Shown piece after piece: positions 1 to 12,322 of a stretch of DNA of 64,000 nucleotides. The DNA lies in assembly GCA_017590115.1 (NCBI GenBank), contig JAGGNK010009114.1, positions 15,403,433 to 15,467,432 of the forward strand, in the 5' to 3' direction. A program made the position numbers and the translations under genes. Every line of letters begins with the position of its first letter. Within the stretch, counting starts at the first letter, position 1. Source of the stretch: Montifringilla adamsi (lineage: Eukaryota; Chordata; Aves; Passeriformes; Passeridae). The notes under the pieces were generated by a model. The model saw only the letters and a list, made by a program, of their open reading frames with translations. It did no database searches and was not told where the DNA came from.

Positions 1-9
1 TTTTTTTTT

Positions 10-51
<42 letters not shown>

Positions 52-190
52 TTGTTGTTGTTGTTGTTTGGTTTTGTTGGTTTTTTTTTTTGTTTGTTTT
101 GGGGATGTTTTGGGTTTTTTTTTCGTTTTTGGTTTTTTTTTGTTTGGTTTGGGGTTTTTTTTTGGTTTGTTTGTTTTGTTTTTTTTATGG
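1..190. repeat. T-rich low-complexity tract with poly(T) and TTG repeats
   Basis: The tract begins at the window edge. It holds an unbroken run of 39 T at 12-50, then a (GTT)n stretch at about 51-68, then T-rich sequence broken by GG and G. The phenylalanine-rich open frames across it are artefacts of poly(T). Such tracts come from slippage or from the A-tail of an old retroposon on the other strand. The exact length is unreliable in most assemblies. Confidence 0.95.
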
Positions 191-921
191 CAGCTGGTTT
201 TTGTTTGGTTTTTTTGTCTTTTAAATCTTACTTTAAACAACTACTAAAATGCCATTGGTATAGGAACCACAGAGCCCTGGGGTAAACTTACAGCTAGAGT
301 AGAAATAATTTTTTGTTTTCTGCTTGCCCCTGCTAAATGGGTGGTTGTACTTCTCTCAAATAATAAAATATTAATCTCACTGAAGTGAGGTTCCTAAGCC
401 ACTGATAAGAAGTTTGTTTTATTGGCTTTATACAGGGTGTGGGAGAGAAAGAGCTCCCCAAGTGCAACTAAATGCCCTGGACGTGGCTATCCTTGAGGTC
501 CACTCTCCAGTGAGTCCAGCTGAAAATAGGATATGGTTTTAAAGCCAGCTAATCTGCTGTTCCTTTTATTTGTGCTGAGTGAGTTTTTATACAAAAATGG
601 ATATAGCTGTCTGCTGTGATGGAAGTAAAATTTTAGAATGGTCTGTTCTAATAATAAATTGCATGCTGATAATTTTTCTTGCTGCAGTAAAGGCAATTCA
701 GCTGTATCTGATTGGCACTAGTTCAAGGTTTTTGATGTTCAGCAGGAGAATATACAGCTGCAAGAAACAAAACAACGCTAAAAAATCTCAAACTGCACAT
801 GCTGGGATGGCAACAAGCCAACTCCAACAGCTCACACTCTCAGCGACTCGGGCGCTGGGACACACAATGAATGCTTTTGCTGGCAAAATTGCAGAATGAG
901 TTTTGTTTTCATTTAATGCAG
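191..921. other. Unique AT-rich sequence, no gene recognised
   Basis: An open frame of about 106 codons at 579-899 has no domain or composition that suggests a protein. No repeat family is recognisable. The last 20 bases (about 901-921) form a good T-rich splice acceptor for the candidate exon that follows. Confidence 0.6.
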
Positions 922-1077
922 GGTCCAAACGGGCACAATGGTTTCCCTCTGGGTACAATGTCATGGACTTCATCGGACCTTATTTAAATGACATACAAAC
1001 GAGGTTGAAGATTTCAGCTGTCAGTTTGGCAACACACAGATCTACTTTTTATGGTCCTTGTGTTCCTGTTAGACATG
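922..1077 (+). CDS. Candidate internal coding exon, 156 nt, phase 1 to phase 1
   Basis: The segment is preceded by a T-rich tract ending TTTAATGCAG and followed by the donor-like GTAAGC at 1078-1083. Read after two leading bases from a split codon, it is open for 51 codons and ends one base into a codon, so its length is a multiple of three and it could be included or skipped without a frameshift. The peptide is mixed and globular-looking, with WFPSGYNVMDFIGPYLND near the start and STFYGPCVPVRH at the end. It contains several CpGs (near 930, 974 and 1000), which are scarce in the surrounding neutral DNA. I do not recognise the family. It could be a real exon of a gene extending to the left of the window or a chance match to splice grammar. 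No partner exon is certain downstream. Confidence 0.25.
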
Positions 1078-1083
1078 GTAAGC

Positions 1084-2374
1084 ATTAAACTGCAAAGGAA
1101 AGATGAGATGCTGAAAGACAATGTATAGAAATTATTCCTTTCTTGAAGTGAGCAACAAGCAAACTCAACTGAGATAAATATATATACTTCACTATGAAAT
1201 ACGCAATGCTTTATTTGGAAATAGTTTTCTTCCTTATTAAATCAAAGAGCTGCCCAGGAAGTTATAATTCAGAACAATAAACATAACTACAGGGAAAATA
1301 TCTGAATAATCTAAACATATTTTTTCTCTATGAGGTAGATAAATATGAATTCTCTCTTGTGAAGTCAGGCTGAAAAAAATGTTACAGGGAGAGTTCAGGA
1401 ATTGAATTGGTTTATATCAGGAAGTCTTGTGAAAAAACTTAGTTCAGAAATCTTTAGGATCCTTGGATCTTGTCAGTTTTTTCAAACATTGAAATAAGAG
1501 CTGGAGTAATGCTGTGTAGCACAGTGCTACACTGCTGATTCATCTCTGGGAGCTCAAACTTTTATTGGGGAAGCACTGAAGAATGCCCTTATGGCTACCA
1601 AGATTTAAGAAAACACAAAGATTCCTCTAAATTTTAAGCACAGGATTAGGTCTTGTTTCAAGTTGAAAGCATGCTGAAAGATTTTTCTGCTTACCAAAGG
1701 CTTCTGTAAATATTCATATATGGACTCTTCCTCTACAGCATCACCCAAATTAAATTTTCTAATTAGACTCTACAATGAGGCAGTCTATTGAAGAAACTTT
1801 CTAAAGATAAGGGGTTTATGTCATTTTATGTAAATTTTGTGCTTGAAATATTAGTCACATAATCTATCCTAGTCTTCTGCGTACCCTCTGGAGTCAAAGG
1901 AGTTGGTAGAGGTTTCCAGAAGATTGTTCATTCTCTGGCTAAAATTAGGTGCAATGGACTACATCTCAATCAAAAATTTTCTCTCCCCCTAAGAAAAAGC
2001 CAACGCCCTTCTTTGCTGAGATCCAGATATAAAGGATGTTGTAGTGTTTCTACGAATATTTAAATTTGCTATTTCTATTCTGGTACTGTTTTGTTCTCCT
2101 CCCAGAGGCCATTCTGCTTATGCTTAGCAAATACAAATGGTCAGAGTCCCTGTCTTTATGATGTGAAAGTGCTGGTATGCTTTGGAGCAGTGGGCAATCA
2201 AATCCTCATTTAGTGAGTGTAACTGATTACATGCACTATGTAGCATGAATAAACACTCTGTGTTAATTAACACTCTCTATCAATATTCCACCATTTGAAT
2301 TTTCACCTGCCACAATCTTCTGCTTTTTTTAAACTTCAAAAACTAATTCTCAGATGTCCTCTGAAATGTCCTGC
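1084..2374. other. Unique AT-rich sequence
   Basis: No repeat or gene is recognised. On the minus strand a stretch near 1694-1745 is open and followed by a GTAAGC-like site (the complement of GCTTAC near 1690), but it has no clear acceptor and is not called. Confidence 0.6.
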
Positions 2375-2786
2375 TGTGGTGGGTTAGCTCTGGATGGACT
2401 CCAGGTGCCCAGCAAACCTGATCCAGCCCTTCCTCCTCAGCTGGTCAGAGGAGAGAAAATATAGTGGAAGGTTTGTGCATTGAGATAAGGGCAGGGAAGG
2501 ATCACTCAGCAGTTACTGTCATGGGCAAAACAGACCTCCCTTAGGAAAAAAAGTCTTGCCAATCAGATCAGAGTAGGATAGTAAGAAATAACCCAAATCT
2601 TAAACCACCTTCTAGCTACACTGCCCTTCTTCCCAGGGCACAACTTCACTTCTGATTTTTTCTCCCTTTTCCCCACCAGTGGCACGGGGGGACAGGGAAA
2701 GTGTCAGTCCATCACATGCTATCACTGCTGCTCCTTCCTCCTCATGGGTAGGGCTCCTCACACCCTTCCCCTGCTCTAGTGTGGGG
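2375..2786 (-). mobile_element. Truncated ERVL-type endogenous retrovirus LTR (3' part)
   Basis: The plus strand starts TGTGGTGGGTTAGC and runs through blocks I recognise from a common avian ERVL LTR: a GAGAGAAAATATA block, GAGATAAGGGCAGGGA, CAGTTACTGTCATGGGCAAAACAG, a GCCAATCAGATCAGAGTAGG block, then pyrimidine-rich sequence with a GCTCTAGTGTGGGGTC block. I infer the LTR's own sense is the minus strand, because its 3' end then terminates in CCACA and the family's polyadenylation region falls in this half. The other half of the LTR is missing: at about 2786 the sequence switches abruptly to CR1. No second LTR, internal region or target-site duplication is seen. It is many point changes away from consensus and therefore old. 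Confidence 0.75.
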
Positions 2787-3194
2787 TCAGAGGAGAGGCT
2801 GCAGGAGTTTAGTTTGTTTAGTTTGGAAAAGAGGAGAGGGGACCTCATCAGTGCATATAAATATCTCAAAATTGGGTGTCAAGAGAATGGTGCCAGACTC
2901 TTTTCAGTGGTGACCAGTGACAGGATGAGGAGCAATGACCATGAACTAAAACACAAGCAAGCAAGTTCCACATCTGCATGAGGAAGAACTTCTTTACATT
3001 GGAGGTGGAAAAGCACTGGAACAGTCTGCCCAGGGAGGCTATGAAGCCTTCCTCTCTGGGGACATTCAAAACCCACCTGGATCAAGTCCTGTGTAATCTG
3101 CTCTAGGTGACCCTTGCCTTGGCAGGGATCTTGGACTGGATGATTTCCAGAGGTCCCTTCCAACCCCAAATATTCTCTGATTCTGTGATTATGT
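2787..3194 (+). mobile_element. CR1 LINE, 5'-truncated 3' end
   Basis: Recognisable CR1 blocks appear in order: GAGGAGAGGCTGCAGG, GTTTAGTTTGGAAAAGAGGAG, GACCTCATCAGTGCATATAA, GAGGAAGAACTTCTTTACATTGG, CACTGGAACAGTCTGCCCAGG, ACTGGATGATTTCCAGAGG and CCCTTCCAACCCCAAATATTC. It ends with the characteristic ATTCT-GTGATT terminal repeat at about 3176-3191. Only the 3' UTR and the tail of the element are present, as is usual for 5'-truncated CR1 insertions, so no reverse transcriptase is encoded. It abuts the truncated ERVL LTR directly on its 5' side. Confidence 0.93.
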
Positions 3195-6100
3195 GTTTCT
3201 AACAATTCTCTGTACTCTGCCAGTGTGCTGATATTGCAAAATTGCCATTTTCTGGCAGAGACCTATTATTTGGATTCCTTAGAGGAACAAAACATAATCT
3301 AAAATGTACTGCCAGAAAAGTTTGGAAATGCTGAGTTTTTTGATCACTGGGGAAAAAAAAGATTTAAAAACATCTTGCACTGCAAATATTATCTATGAAG
3401 AGAAATACACCTACAATATTGAGCTATACAGGGCTTTTCTCCATTTAAAAGTCACATTCGTTTGACATAAATAAAGTAAAAAAAATTATGTCGGAATAAA
3501 AATTTTATCAATATGGTCTGTCTCCTTGTAAATATGCACAAGTACAATGAGAACTAAGCTCATGTCCACTTTACTCTTAGCTGATGTCTTTGCCACAGGT
3601 AGATATTGATAACTCTCTGCTGAGATGTTTGCCTTCCACTGGGGTCATGGCATGGTGCTGTGGTTAGAGCTCATTCTTCGTTGATTTTTCCACTATCAGG
3701 CATCTGCTTTAAAAATTGTGAAGGCAGAATGTTTGCTATACAGGATTTCCTTGGATTCATATTAGGAGTTTCCCTGAGCCCCACTGTTTCCAGGCTGGGA
3801 GGTCCAGCGGGAGCCCACTGAGTGTCACAGGGTCTGATCACCCCATGGAGAAAGAGAGATGACCTGCTGAAGGACAGCACAGGAATATATCTCTTAGACT
3901 CACTAACTTGCCTTTTGGTGTCATTTAATTTTCCTTTGTTGATTGTACAGGGACTTTAGCTCCCTTTCATATATTGGCTGAAATTCCTGGCTAGGCCATT
4001 TGGCTTCTTGAAACGGAATGTGTCTTTCCACTCCTACAAAAATGTCTCATCAGCTGCAGTTCTTTCTGAAAAGTCTGTGATGGACAACCCATGGCTGACC
4101 TGACTTATTCTGGAAACTGGTGGCTTGAGCTAACTTCTGTGATCTTGTCTACATTTGAAGAACAAGAAGCAGCAGCACAGAAGACCTCTCTCTTTTTCAT
4201 CTTTAAAGCATGGAAGATACATATCTTAAAGTATATTGGGCTCATGGTTCATGCAAAGTCAAGGCCTGGCTGCAGAAATGCCTCTGTTTAGCTGATCAGA
4301 AAGAAGCAATGTTTATTGCTCACAAGGATCTCAATGAGAAGCAAAAATCAGGTACTAAAAGAGGTTTTTAACCTAGGGGAGTAAATTTCAATGAGTGTTA
4401 ACAATTGTGCAATTACTCTGTAAAAATGCAAGTTATAAAAAAGAGATGATTTTTTAGCAATCAAGATTTGGAAAAAAGCACTGACAAAAAGGGTGAATTT
4501 TTCTATTTCTTGAAATCTTACAGACACCTTCCTGAAAGATTTATGAGTCAAACATATGTTATTAGTTCAATATCATTCTGTGGCCGGAGTGGCCTTGAAG
4601 ATATTAATCTGTGAATCAGCCAGTGAAAATCTATGGCCTGTAAAGGGCAGAGTATCCAACAACGTGATCGTGATGTCTCTTCTGTCCCTAGAGGCCCCAG
4701 GCAGGTAAAACCATCTGTATTGGCTCACTCCAGAGCTCACGGCTGTAGCACTGCTCAAGAATCTCACTGTAAACCACCCTCTTTGTTCTGCTTTTTTGTG
4801 CATATAAGCAGATTTCGGACCTACACATTCAGTCATGAGCACAGAGGGTGCGGGGTGTCACCAAGCAAGCTATCATTGTGACATTTTCAAGCTGCTGGCT
4901 GACTGCAAAGTGATATGTAAGCATATACATGAAGCATATGGGGAGACAGGAGACATATATCAGACAGCAGCTGCATATCAGGTCCAGGGCAGCTTCTACT
5001 GGGAAAAGAAAATAGATTGCAATTCCAGGCAGAGTGTCTTAACTCTTCTCTCCTTGCCTTTGAAAATTTTAATTTCTTATATTTGTATAATCCAAATAAT
5101 TTATGTCCAAAGTTAGTAATTTTGCAGTATTTTTCATCTGTTCTTAATGCACCAAAGCACAGCTTATTTTCTGTTATCTCCCTGTAAAAGTGGGACAAAC
5201 CTGTTGGATTTGCACTCAGTACTCCAAACTCAAGAGTAGAGTAACTTGAGATTTATCACTGTGCAACCAAGAATGATATTGGGTGTTAGATTTAATATCA
5301 CCCATCTCCATGTGAAAGAGAGGGCCAAATTCTCTGCTAATGTAAAGCAATAGGGACTCATTTGCAAATAAAAGAGATTCTGACCTGGTATTCAGAATAC
5401 TTAGAAACTACCCAGAGAGAACAATTGAGTAGGAAGATATATTGTTTTCTACTTCATTCCATTATTTCAGTACAACTACTTTTCTCAGCTTGAGCCCAGC
5501 TGATCAAAGTTTCTCACTGTAGAGTCGTTCACTACAGGCTTTCTCTGCTACCCTGCTGTGGACGATGCCATGAGCTCTCTCTGCACCTGCAGTTACAGCT
5601 CCTAAACAGACTGGTGTCCCCTGGAAATCTTGAAATATTTGTCCTTGCAGTGTAACCTCTTCTTCCCTGGTGTGACAAAATGTGCTCTACCAAAAATAAC
5701 CTGCATGTTGTTCCTTTCCCAAAACGCTCTCGGAAGGATGTGGTGTTACCAGCAAAAGTTATATTGACAAAACATATGGCAAACAAGGGGGTCAGGGATG
5801 GTTTGGTGCCTGAAAATGAGAAGTAGGAGATTTAGTAGCAGGTAACAAGATAAAAAATAGTAGTAGTTGAAGTATTTTAGCATGTGATATTGTTGTAAAC
5901 TGATTCAGAAGATGCGAAGGGGAAGAAAAAGGAGTGGAGAAGAAATTCTCCTTTTAGAAACAGGCAAAGGAGGAATAGAGAGAGATTGTTTCTATTCTGT
6001 TCAGCGCAGGAGTGTACTAAAGCTACCTCTGAATGAGGTGATCTATCTGTCTCTGTCCTTCAGTGTTCAGGAACCAGGGTAGGTGTGCCAATACTGTGGG

Positions 6101-9100
6101 GAGTTCTGGAAAGGAAAGCAGCTGTGGCAGAGCTCTGCACTTCCATGGTTGTATTGCTGCTGGACATAGCTCTACTAAATAAATGAGCTTTTCATGATAT
6201 GCCCTCCCCACACAAAGCAAGCCTCTTCTATGTGCCCTGTAAAAGGTCAACCAGGAGGTTCCGTGTGGTTATCCTCCTGAACAGAGTTCAAGGACATGAA
6301 CCACAAAGGCATCCATCCTCTTGTTTAATGTAATCAGAAAGCCAGTTTTGTGTTGGAGCCAAATTTATGGATAGTCATGCACTGAGCCAACTCCCCACTG
6401 CCTCAAATGCTTCTCAGCAGTGAGAACTGGAGTCCTTCTTCCCTGGTCTGACTCCAAGGAATGCAAAATATACTTCGTTTTTCTCCTCCTCCTTCTTTAT
6501 AACTTCATAATATGTGTAGTTCATATTCTGTGTCTGGTCTGTCTTGAAAATTGTTGTCACCTCAATTTTCAACACTGTCAGAAATGTTTATCTCATTAGA
6601 AGGGCTGGAAAAGCAGTGCAATAAAGTAAAATTAAATCACTATAGTAGCTTGGATATTAGTAACAATATGGGAAGATGAAGCAACAAGAATGACTGAGGA
6701 GGTTTTACAGCTTCCCAATGCTTAACACTGTAGCAGCTCTTCCAAACAAGTCTTATTTCTTTTTCATGTTTGCTTTTAATATCTACTCTTTTTTTGACAC
6801 CAGATTTGTCCAAACAATTTATGAATGTTTCCTCCTTTTAGGCTTTATTAAGTCCTCTGGAGTCCCTGGGTTTTCTAACATCTGAATGCTATTTATGAGG
6901 CATCTGTTTTCAAAGCTGAGGGTACCTGTCCTTAAATTTCCTTGTTTGTATTTTATGATGTGCAATTCCATTGAAGTTTCTGGAAGGAGCTTGTATCAAA
7001 CTGGGTCCGTAGGCCTTGGGATGGGGCTGCAGACTCTGGAAACAAATGCTACCCCTTGGAAAACTCCTTGTATCATAGTGCAGTTGATGATTTTCCAGTA
7101 GACTTCAAAGGTTTGTGTGCATTTCTTCAGAAAGGGAATATATACTTGGGAGACAATGAAGAAAAAGATGGAGACCAGTACTGATGAACTGTCACTAAAA
7201 ACCTTTTGACAGAAAGGAGGGCTCTAAACCAGCAATGCCAATGATGAATCTTAGTATTCATTCTCCAGACTAGTACTGGTGGGTGTTTTCACTAGAAAAA
7301 GGCTGCTTTGTTGATGTCTGGGGATTTATTTTATTATTTCTTTATGTAGAGGAACCTGCTGTAGTTTTTCATATAGAGTTATGCCATTGCTTATCTAAGT
7401 GTAGCAGTAAAAACTGTCTTGACAAAAAGCTTGAATCATAACTTGCCTTTTGAGATGTCTTTTATTACTCATTTTGCTATGATGAATATTTTTCATAATT
7501 TTAAAACTCTTATGTCTAGATAATGCTATACCAAAAATGTAGAAATTTCTGTAATTCCTGTCTGTGTAGAAATATCTGAAGGCAAAAGAAATAAATAACA
7601 AGATCCCAAATAACTGAAAACTTTGAGGGGAAGGTTATGGCAGAAATTCATCATTTTATCTGTGAGGTTTGCTGATACACTAGTCAATTAGGATATAATG
7701 TAGAAGCAAAGTTAGTGTAATTACACACTTATTGCCTGTAAAAAATAGTGCATTTGCACACCAGCCACCCAACTACTCCTCCTTCTTTTCAGCATGTGTA
7801 TGTCCAACACACCACATTCACAGTGGGACCAAGTCCCAGTTCTGGGGCACTTGTTCTCTCTTGTGGTGTCACAATCTAAGGCCAGAAGAGAAGCCAGCCT
7901 CTCTCAGCATGTTTCACACAGCTCAACCCCTCTAAGTGCTGAAGACTGATGTAATCTGCCCACTTGTATCTTGTGACTGGCTGCAAAGTGGTCATGTCTT
8001 CAGTCACACATTTGCACTGTGCTGGCTTAGACCATGCAGCCATTAAAGTTTACAGAAGTGAAGAGTCTGTGCCTCTTAACACTGCAGAATATGCAGCCAC
8101 TTCATACAGAACGATGTTAGATGTCCAGGCAGAAAGGAAATATTTCTAAACAATATATCCCAAAATGACAGGAGTTTCTTCTATGCCTTTTCTGGTCTCT
8201 CTGATGTGTTGTCCACTTGGTGAAGCAAGCTGAGTGCTTACTGCCTGCTTTCAGGTTGTCCTTGGAAGTGAGACCATCTCACTGTTTTTTTCCTGTTTAA
8301 AAACAGCAGATCTTTCCTTCCCATTCTATTTTTGGAGCTGATCCATGAAAGGCAGGACCAATGTTTAAGAGGATTCTCAGAGGCAAACCAGCTGGGTCAC
8401 TCCAAAGAGCTGCACTTTCTCTTAAGGTGTCTGAAATGGTCGTGAAATCACCTAGCAGTTTTCTTCCCTATATTTGGCATATTTATTCTCCTGAGCTTTC
8501 TGTGGCCTCTCCTCATTTCAGATCACAAGGCTGATCACCCTCTATCCATTCATCTACCAGGGGCTGTTAGTTATTGAGGCCTGGCTCTGTGCTGGATGCT
8601 GATAATGGTTCTGGATGTCTGTAACACAAAAATACTGAGTAATATATAGGGATGTAAAAATTGTATTGCTCGTTCACAGTCCTACCAATTCCTTTAAAAG
8701 AAATTGAGGGTTTTTGCTTAATTGAGGGTTTGTTTTTCAGCTTTCTGAAATCTTGGAAATCTGTCACCTCATCAGTTTGTTATTCCCCAGCTAGCGAATA
8801 CGATTTGCAATTTTATGATATTTTGTTTCAGCTAGTACAATTAAGGTTTGACTGCTCCAAACTGAGGGTCTGACCCTGTGTATTCTGACCAAATCTCATT
8901 TTTTCCAGAGCTACCATTTATTGTACCAATCCAGAACAAAGCCCAAGAAAAGCATGGATAAATAACAACGGACGCTCCCTTTCTTTAGATTCTCATGCTG
9001 TGTTTACCAGCAATGGTTTCTGTGTACTTGCAATGCCTAAATGTTACATCTTTGGACTTCTTCATACCAAGTTCCTAGTTCTTTTCTCTGCCTTCACTTA

Positions 9101-9547
9101 TCTCATTCCCCACCTGCCCATGCACAACAATGTATTAAATCCTGCTGAAATCTGTGTAAGTCACATCCACTCCCCTGAATTTCCAAGGATGCTGTATTAT
9201 GCCTTCAAAGATATGCTTTATGTTATTTTCAAGTAATTTACTCTTCCTTGCCTGATATATGTCTTCACTTTCCTGGTAAAACATTGCTCCGACTTAAGTG
9301 AGCAACTCAGAAGGCTGCCTCTTACAGTAAAGTTAGTAAAATGAACTTATAATTAATGTTTTGTCCTCTGTGACCCAGTTTTGAAAGTCAGAGTTATCTG
9401 ACATTATCCAGCTGGGTCTTATCCTTCTGCTGACATTTAGCATGAAGGGAAGGGGCTTGAGCACTTAAAATAGCCTCCAGGGAATGGTGGCACTTCCAGG
9501 GGTGTGTTTATGTCCATCAGGTCATCAAAGAAAAGTAGGAGAATTTG
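3195..9547. other. Long unique non-coding stretch
   Basis: About 6.3 kb with no gene, no full repeat and no microsatellite worth naming. The open frames present (about 60 to 103 codons, for example near 4573-5198) overlap on both strands and lack domain features. I read them as chance. The sequence is AT-rich with ordinary local variation. Confidence 0.6.
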
Positions 9548-9652
9548 TGACTGGGACACTGAGTTCAGTTTTGGGCCCCTCTCTACAAGGAGGACCCTTA
9601 GGCGTTGGAGCAGGTCCAAAGAAGGGCAGTGAAGCTGAGGAAGGGTTTGGAT
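9548..9652 (+). mobile_element. CR1 LINE internal fragment
   Basis: The blocks TTCAGTTTTGGGCCCCTCTC, TACAAGGAGGACCCTTAGGC, GTTGGAGCAGGTCCAAAGAA and GGGCAGTGAAGCTGAGGAAG match the part of CR1 just upstream of the 3' UTR. The homology stops at about 9652, and the usual 3' end with its ATTCTRTG tail is absent. The left boundary is uncertain and the match may extend some tens of bases further. Confidence 0.85.
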
Positions 9653-12263
9653 ATTGATGTATGTACCAATCATGTTGATTCATTTTATGACTAAGGGAAA
9701 GCAAGAGGTGTTTGCAAGCCATGATTCATCTAGTCCTTTTGAAACATGTAATTTAGGCTGAGAGAAACACCACTGAGAAATTCCTATTTCTGTCTACTGT
9801 CTCTAAGGGGAGTCTAGAAAACCTCAGATATGGATGCTAACCCTGAAGACTTACAAGTTAGATGATGTGCATCTCATCTGTGATGAGACTCTTATCACCT
9901 GTGCTTATATTGCTGGTTGTTTTTTGGCAATAGATGTAATAATGTAGACTGAATCTGCATTAGGTGCTGCAGTACATGGTCCAGATGTGGTCTGGAATTG
10001 TTACCTAGGATTCACAAGTATATATACACAAATATATCAGTCACAATAAAACCACAGTGAATGACACACAACAATAAAAAAGGGATTTTACTGCATTAGA
10101 TGCCTTTGAACAGCCTAGACTTCAGTTCTTTATTCTGCTCAATTTCACTAATCTATCTGGACTAGATTTTTGGTTTGTTCCCCCCTTCAAGTAGCATGTC
10201 CCCATAATCTCTGAATAATGAGACAAGGGGAGTTTGGCGTGGCTGGACAAATTATTTTGTACATCCAGGAAGAAGGAAATGACTGGGTTCATCATTGGTG
10301 GGACAATACTAGGAAACTTTATGTTCTTTAATAAGAAAATGCATTTTACCAGGCCCCATAAAAAATGAGATGCTGCTTTGTGGACTTTGTATCAGCTTAG
10401 CAGCAAAGCAAAGAAGCAGGAGGAATGGGGTCCAGCAGACTCACAGGCAGGCAGTGAGAAACGCTGAAGAGTCAAACCTCACAGGGCATTTTCCTGTTCC
10501 TATCCTCTGTCCTCGACTGTGAAAAAAAACATGAAAGAGAGAAAGGGAGGCACAGGGATTTTGTGAGACAGCAAAAGAAAATGAAGGGAGAGAGGGAGGC
10601 TTATATGATGAAACTGATATCCAGTGGATATCAATGGAGAAAAAAAGTAGTGATTCAGTGATTCCATCTTCAAAAAGACTAATCTTTTGCCTGTAATTCT
10701 GCAGGTGTATCACCCAAATCTTTTAGCATTTTCATGCACCTTCTTAGTGCAGTAGAATCCATTAAAACTGTAGAGGCACTTGCAAAAATACCAGAGAAGA
10801 AGATAAGAATTCAAACTAATTCTGGTATGTTGGTGATGTGGTTGGGAAAAATCTCTAATGACATAATATAAAAAGAGAAAGAATGAGAGGCCAGAATGAG
10901 GAAGCAAAAATCAAGAGCACAAAGACAAGGCAAAGAATAAGTAATAGTTCTTCAGATAGATGAAGAGTTACGGCAATTGAACAAATCATGTTGTATTCAT
11001 GATGTCATAGGAAAAGCAAACATATAAGCAGAGGTATCACCCGTAAAACACAGAGAGTTATCTGAGCATTGACAAGGCTTCATATGGACTGCAATGCAGA
11101 GCTTTCTACACTACACTATAGAAAAGATGTGAAGCAACTGAAAACTGCAGGGGAGATTGGGTGAATGATCATTACTCGAATAAACATGACATGTAATAAA
11201 ATGTTGGTAGAAAAAAATTGGTGATTTAGGCCCTTGGCCTAAAGAAAAGACAGAGTGCAGAAATTATCACAAATATACAAATTTATAGAAGGATGCTGTT
11301 TTTCATGATTGCAGAGCCAAGACAAGAAGTAACAGAAGCAAAATGTTGTAAAGGTAGTCTTATACCAGTCAGTGTTAATGGAGAAGAAAAGGGCTCCTTA
11401 GTTCACTGCTTCCATACATGCTTTCACACCTAGGTTCTGTTCTAAACTTTTTATTGTCTTGGCTTACTTTGGGCCAAGGCAATAAAAATAATGCATGTAT
11501 TCTACCCTAACATCTGGAACAGTAGAGAGGGAAAAAGATAATACTTGGAAAAATTACAACATGAGGAGGAAACCTAAGTAGTAGATCAATACAGAGAAAA
11601 CATTATTTTCAGCATCCATATTTTTAAATTTCATGTTTGTTTAAAAGAAATAATTTCTCTCAGCTGCCCATTTGAAGGCTTAAAAACAACTCCAAACACT
11701 TATTCTCAAACTTGGTAGTATCAAAAGGAATTAATTCATTCCCCTTGGTTAATTAATTTGGTTTAATGGACTTCAGCATTGCAAGGCAGTGTGGCATGTT
11801 AGATTAGATTCTCCAGCTACGTTTCAAGTCATATAATCACAATAACACAAATCCTCTGGGTTTTTTTGAGTACTCATAGAGAGTAATTTTAAAGCATTAA
11901 TTTAAAGTGGGTGTTCGTCCTTCCAGACTGTAGCTTGGATTAGTTTCTTCTGGAGTTTGAGGGGGTGAAACTGGGAACACTCACAAAATGTGTTCAAAAT
12001 TAAAGCCTGTCTCTGGGAGGTGAGGAACATCATATTAGCATTTGTTTTGAAGAATCTCTTGATGTCAGCAGGAGCTCTGGGGGTTTTTATTTGCATTGAG
12101 AAGAAAACACAATGCAACTGAAGTAGAAAGTTTTTTTTCCCTAGGAAAAACTCTGGTTATCTTAGGCCTTGGTGTCTAAAAGCACACCAGAATATTTTCC
12201 TGACTTTTTTTCCATCGCCAGCTGTCTTATCTCTGAAAAATTCTGCAATATAACATATTGCAA
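9653..12263. other. Unique AT-rich sequence
   Basis: No gene and no recognisable mobile element. The region around 10441-10910 has overlapping minus-strand open frames of 65 to 90 codons without domain features. Confidence 0.6.
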
Positions 12264-12322
12264 ATTATTATTATTGTTGTTATTATTATTGATATTATTA
12301 TTATTGTTGTTGTTGTTGTTGT
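12264..12322 (+). repeat. (ATT)n/(GTT)n trinucleotide microsatellite
   Basis: A compound trinucleotide tract: ATT units interrupted by GTT and GAT, then a pure run of GTT units at about 12304-12321. The leucine-rich open frame that runs through it is an artefact of the repeat. Confidence 0.95.

Noticed and set aside
8..285. Phenylalanine-rich open frames at the window start
   Set aside because: They are translations of a poly(T)/TTG low-complexity tract, not a gene.
1690..1750. Minus-strand open piece ending at a GTAAGC-like donor
   Set aside because: There is no convincing acceptor, and the frame is closed shortly upstream.
2612..3205. Several open frames of 67 to 108 codons
   Set aside because: They lie in non-coding parts of an ERVL LTR and a CR1 3' end.
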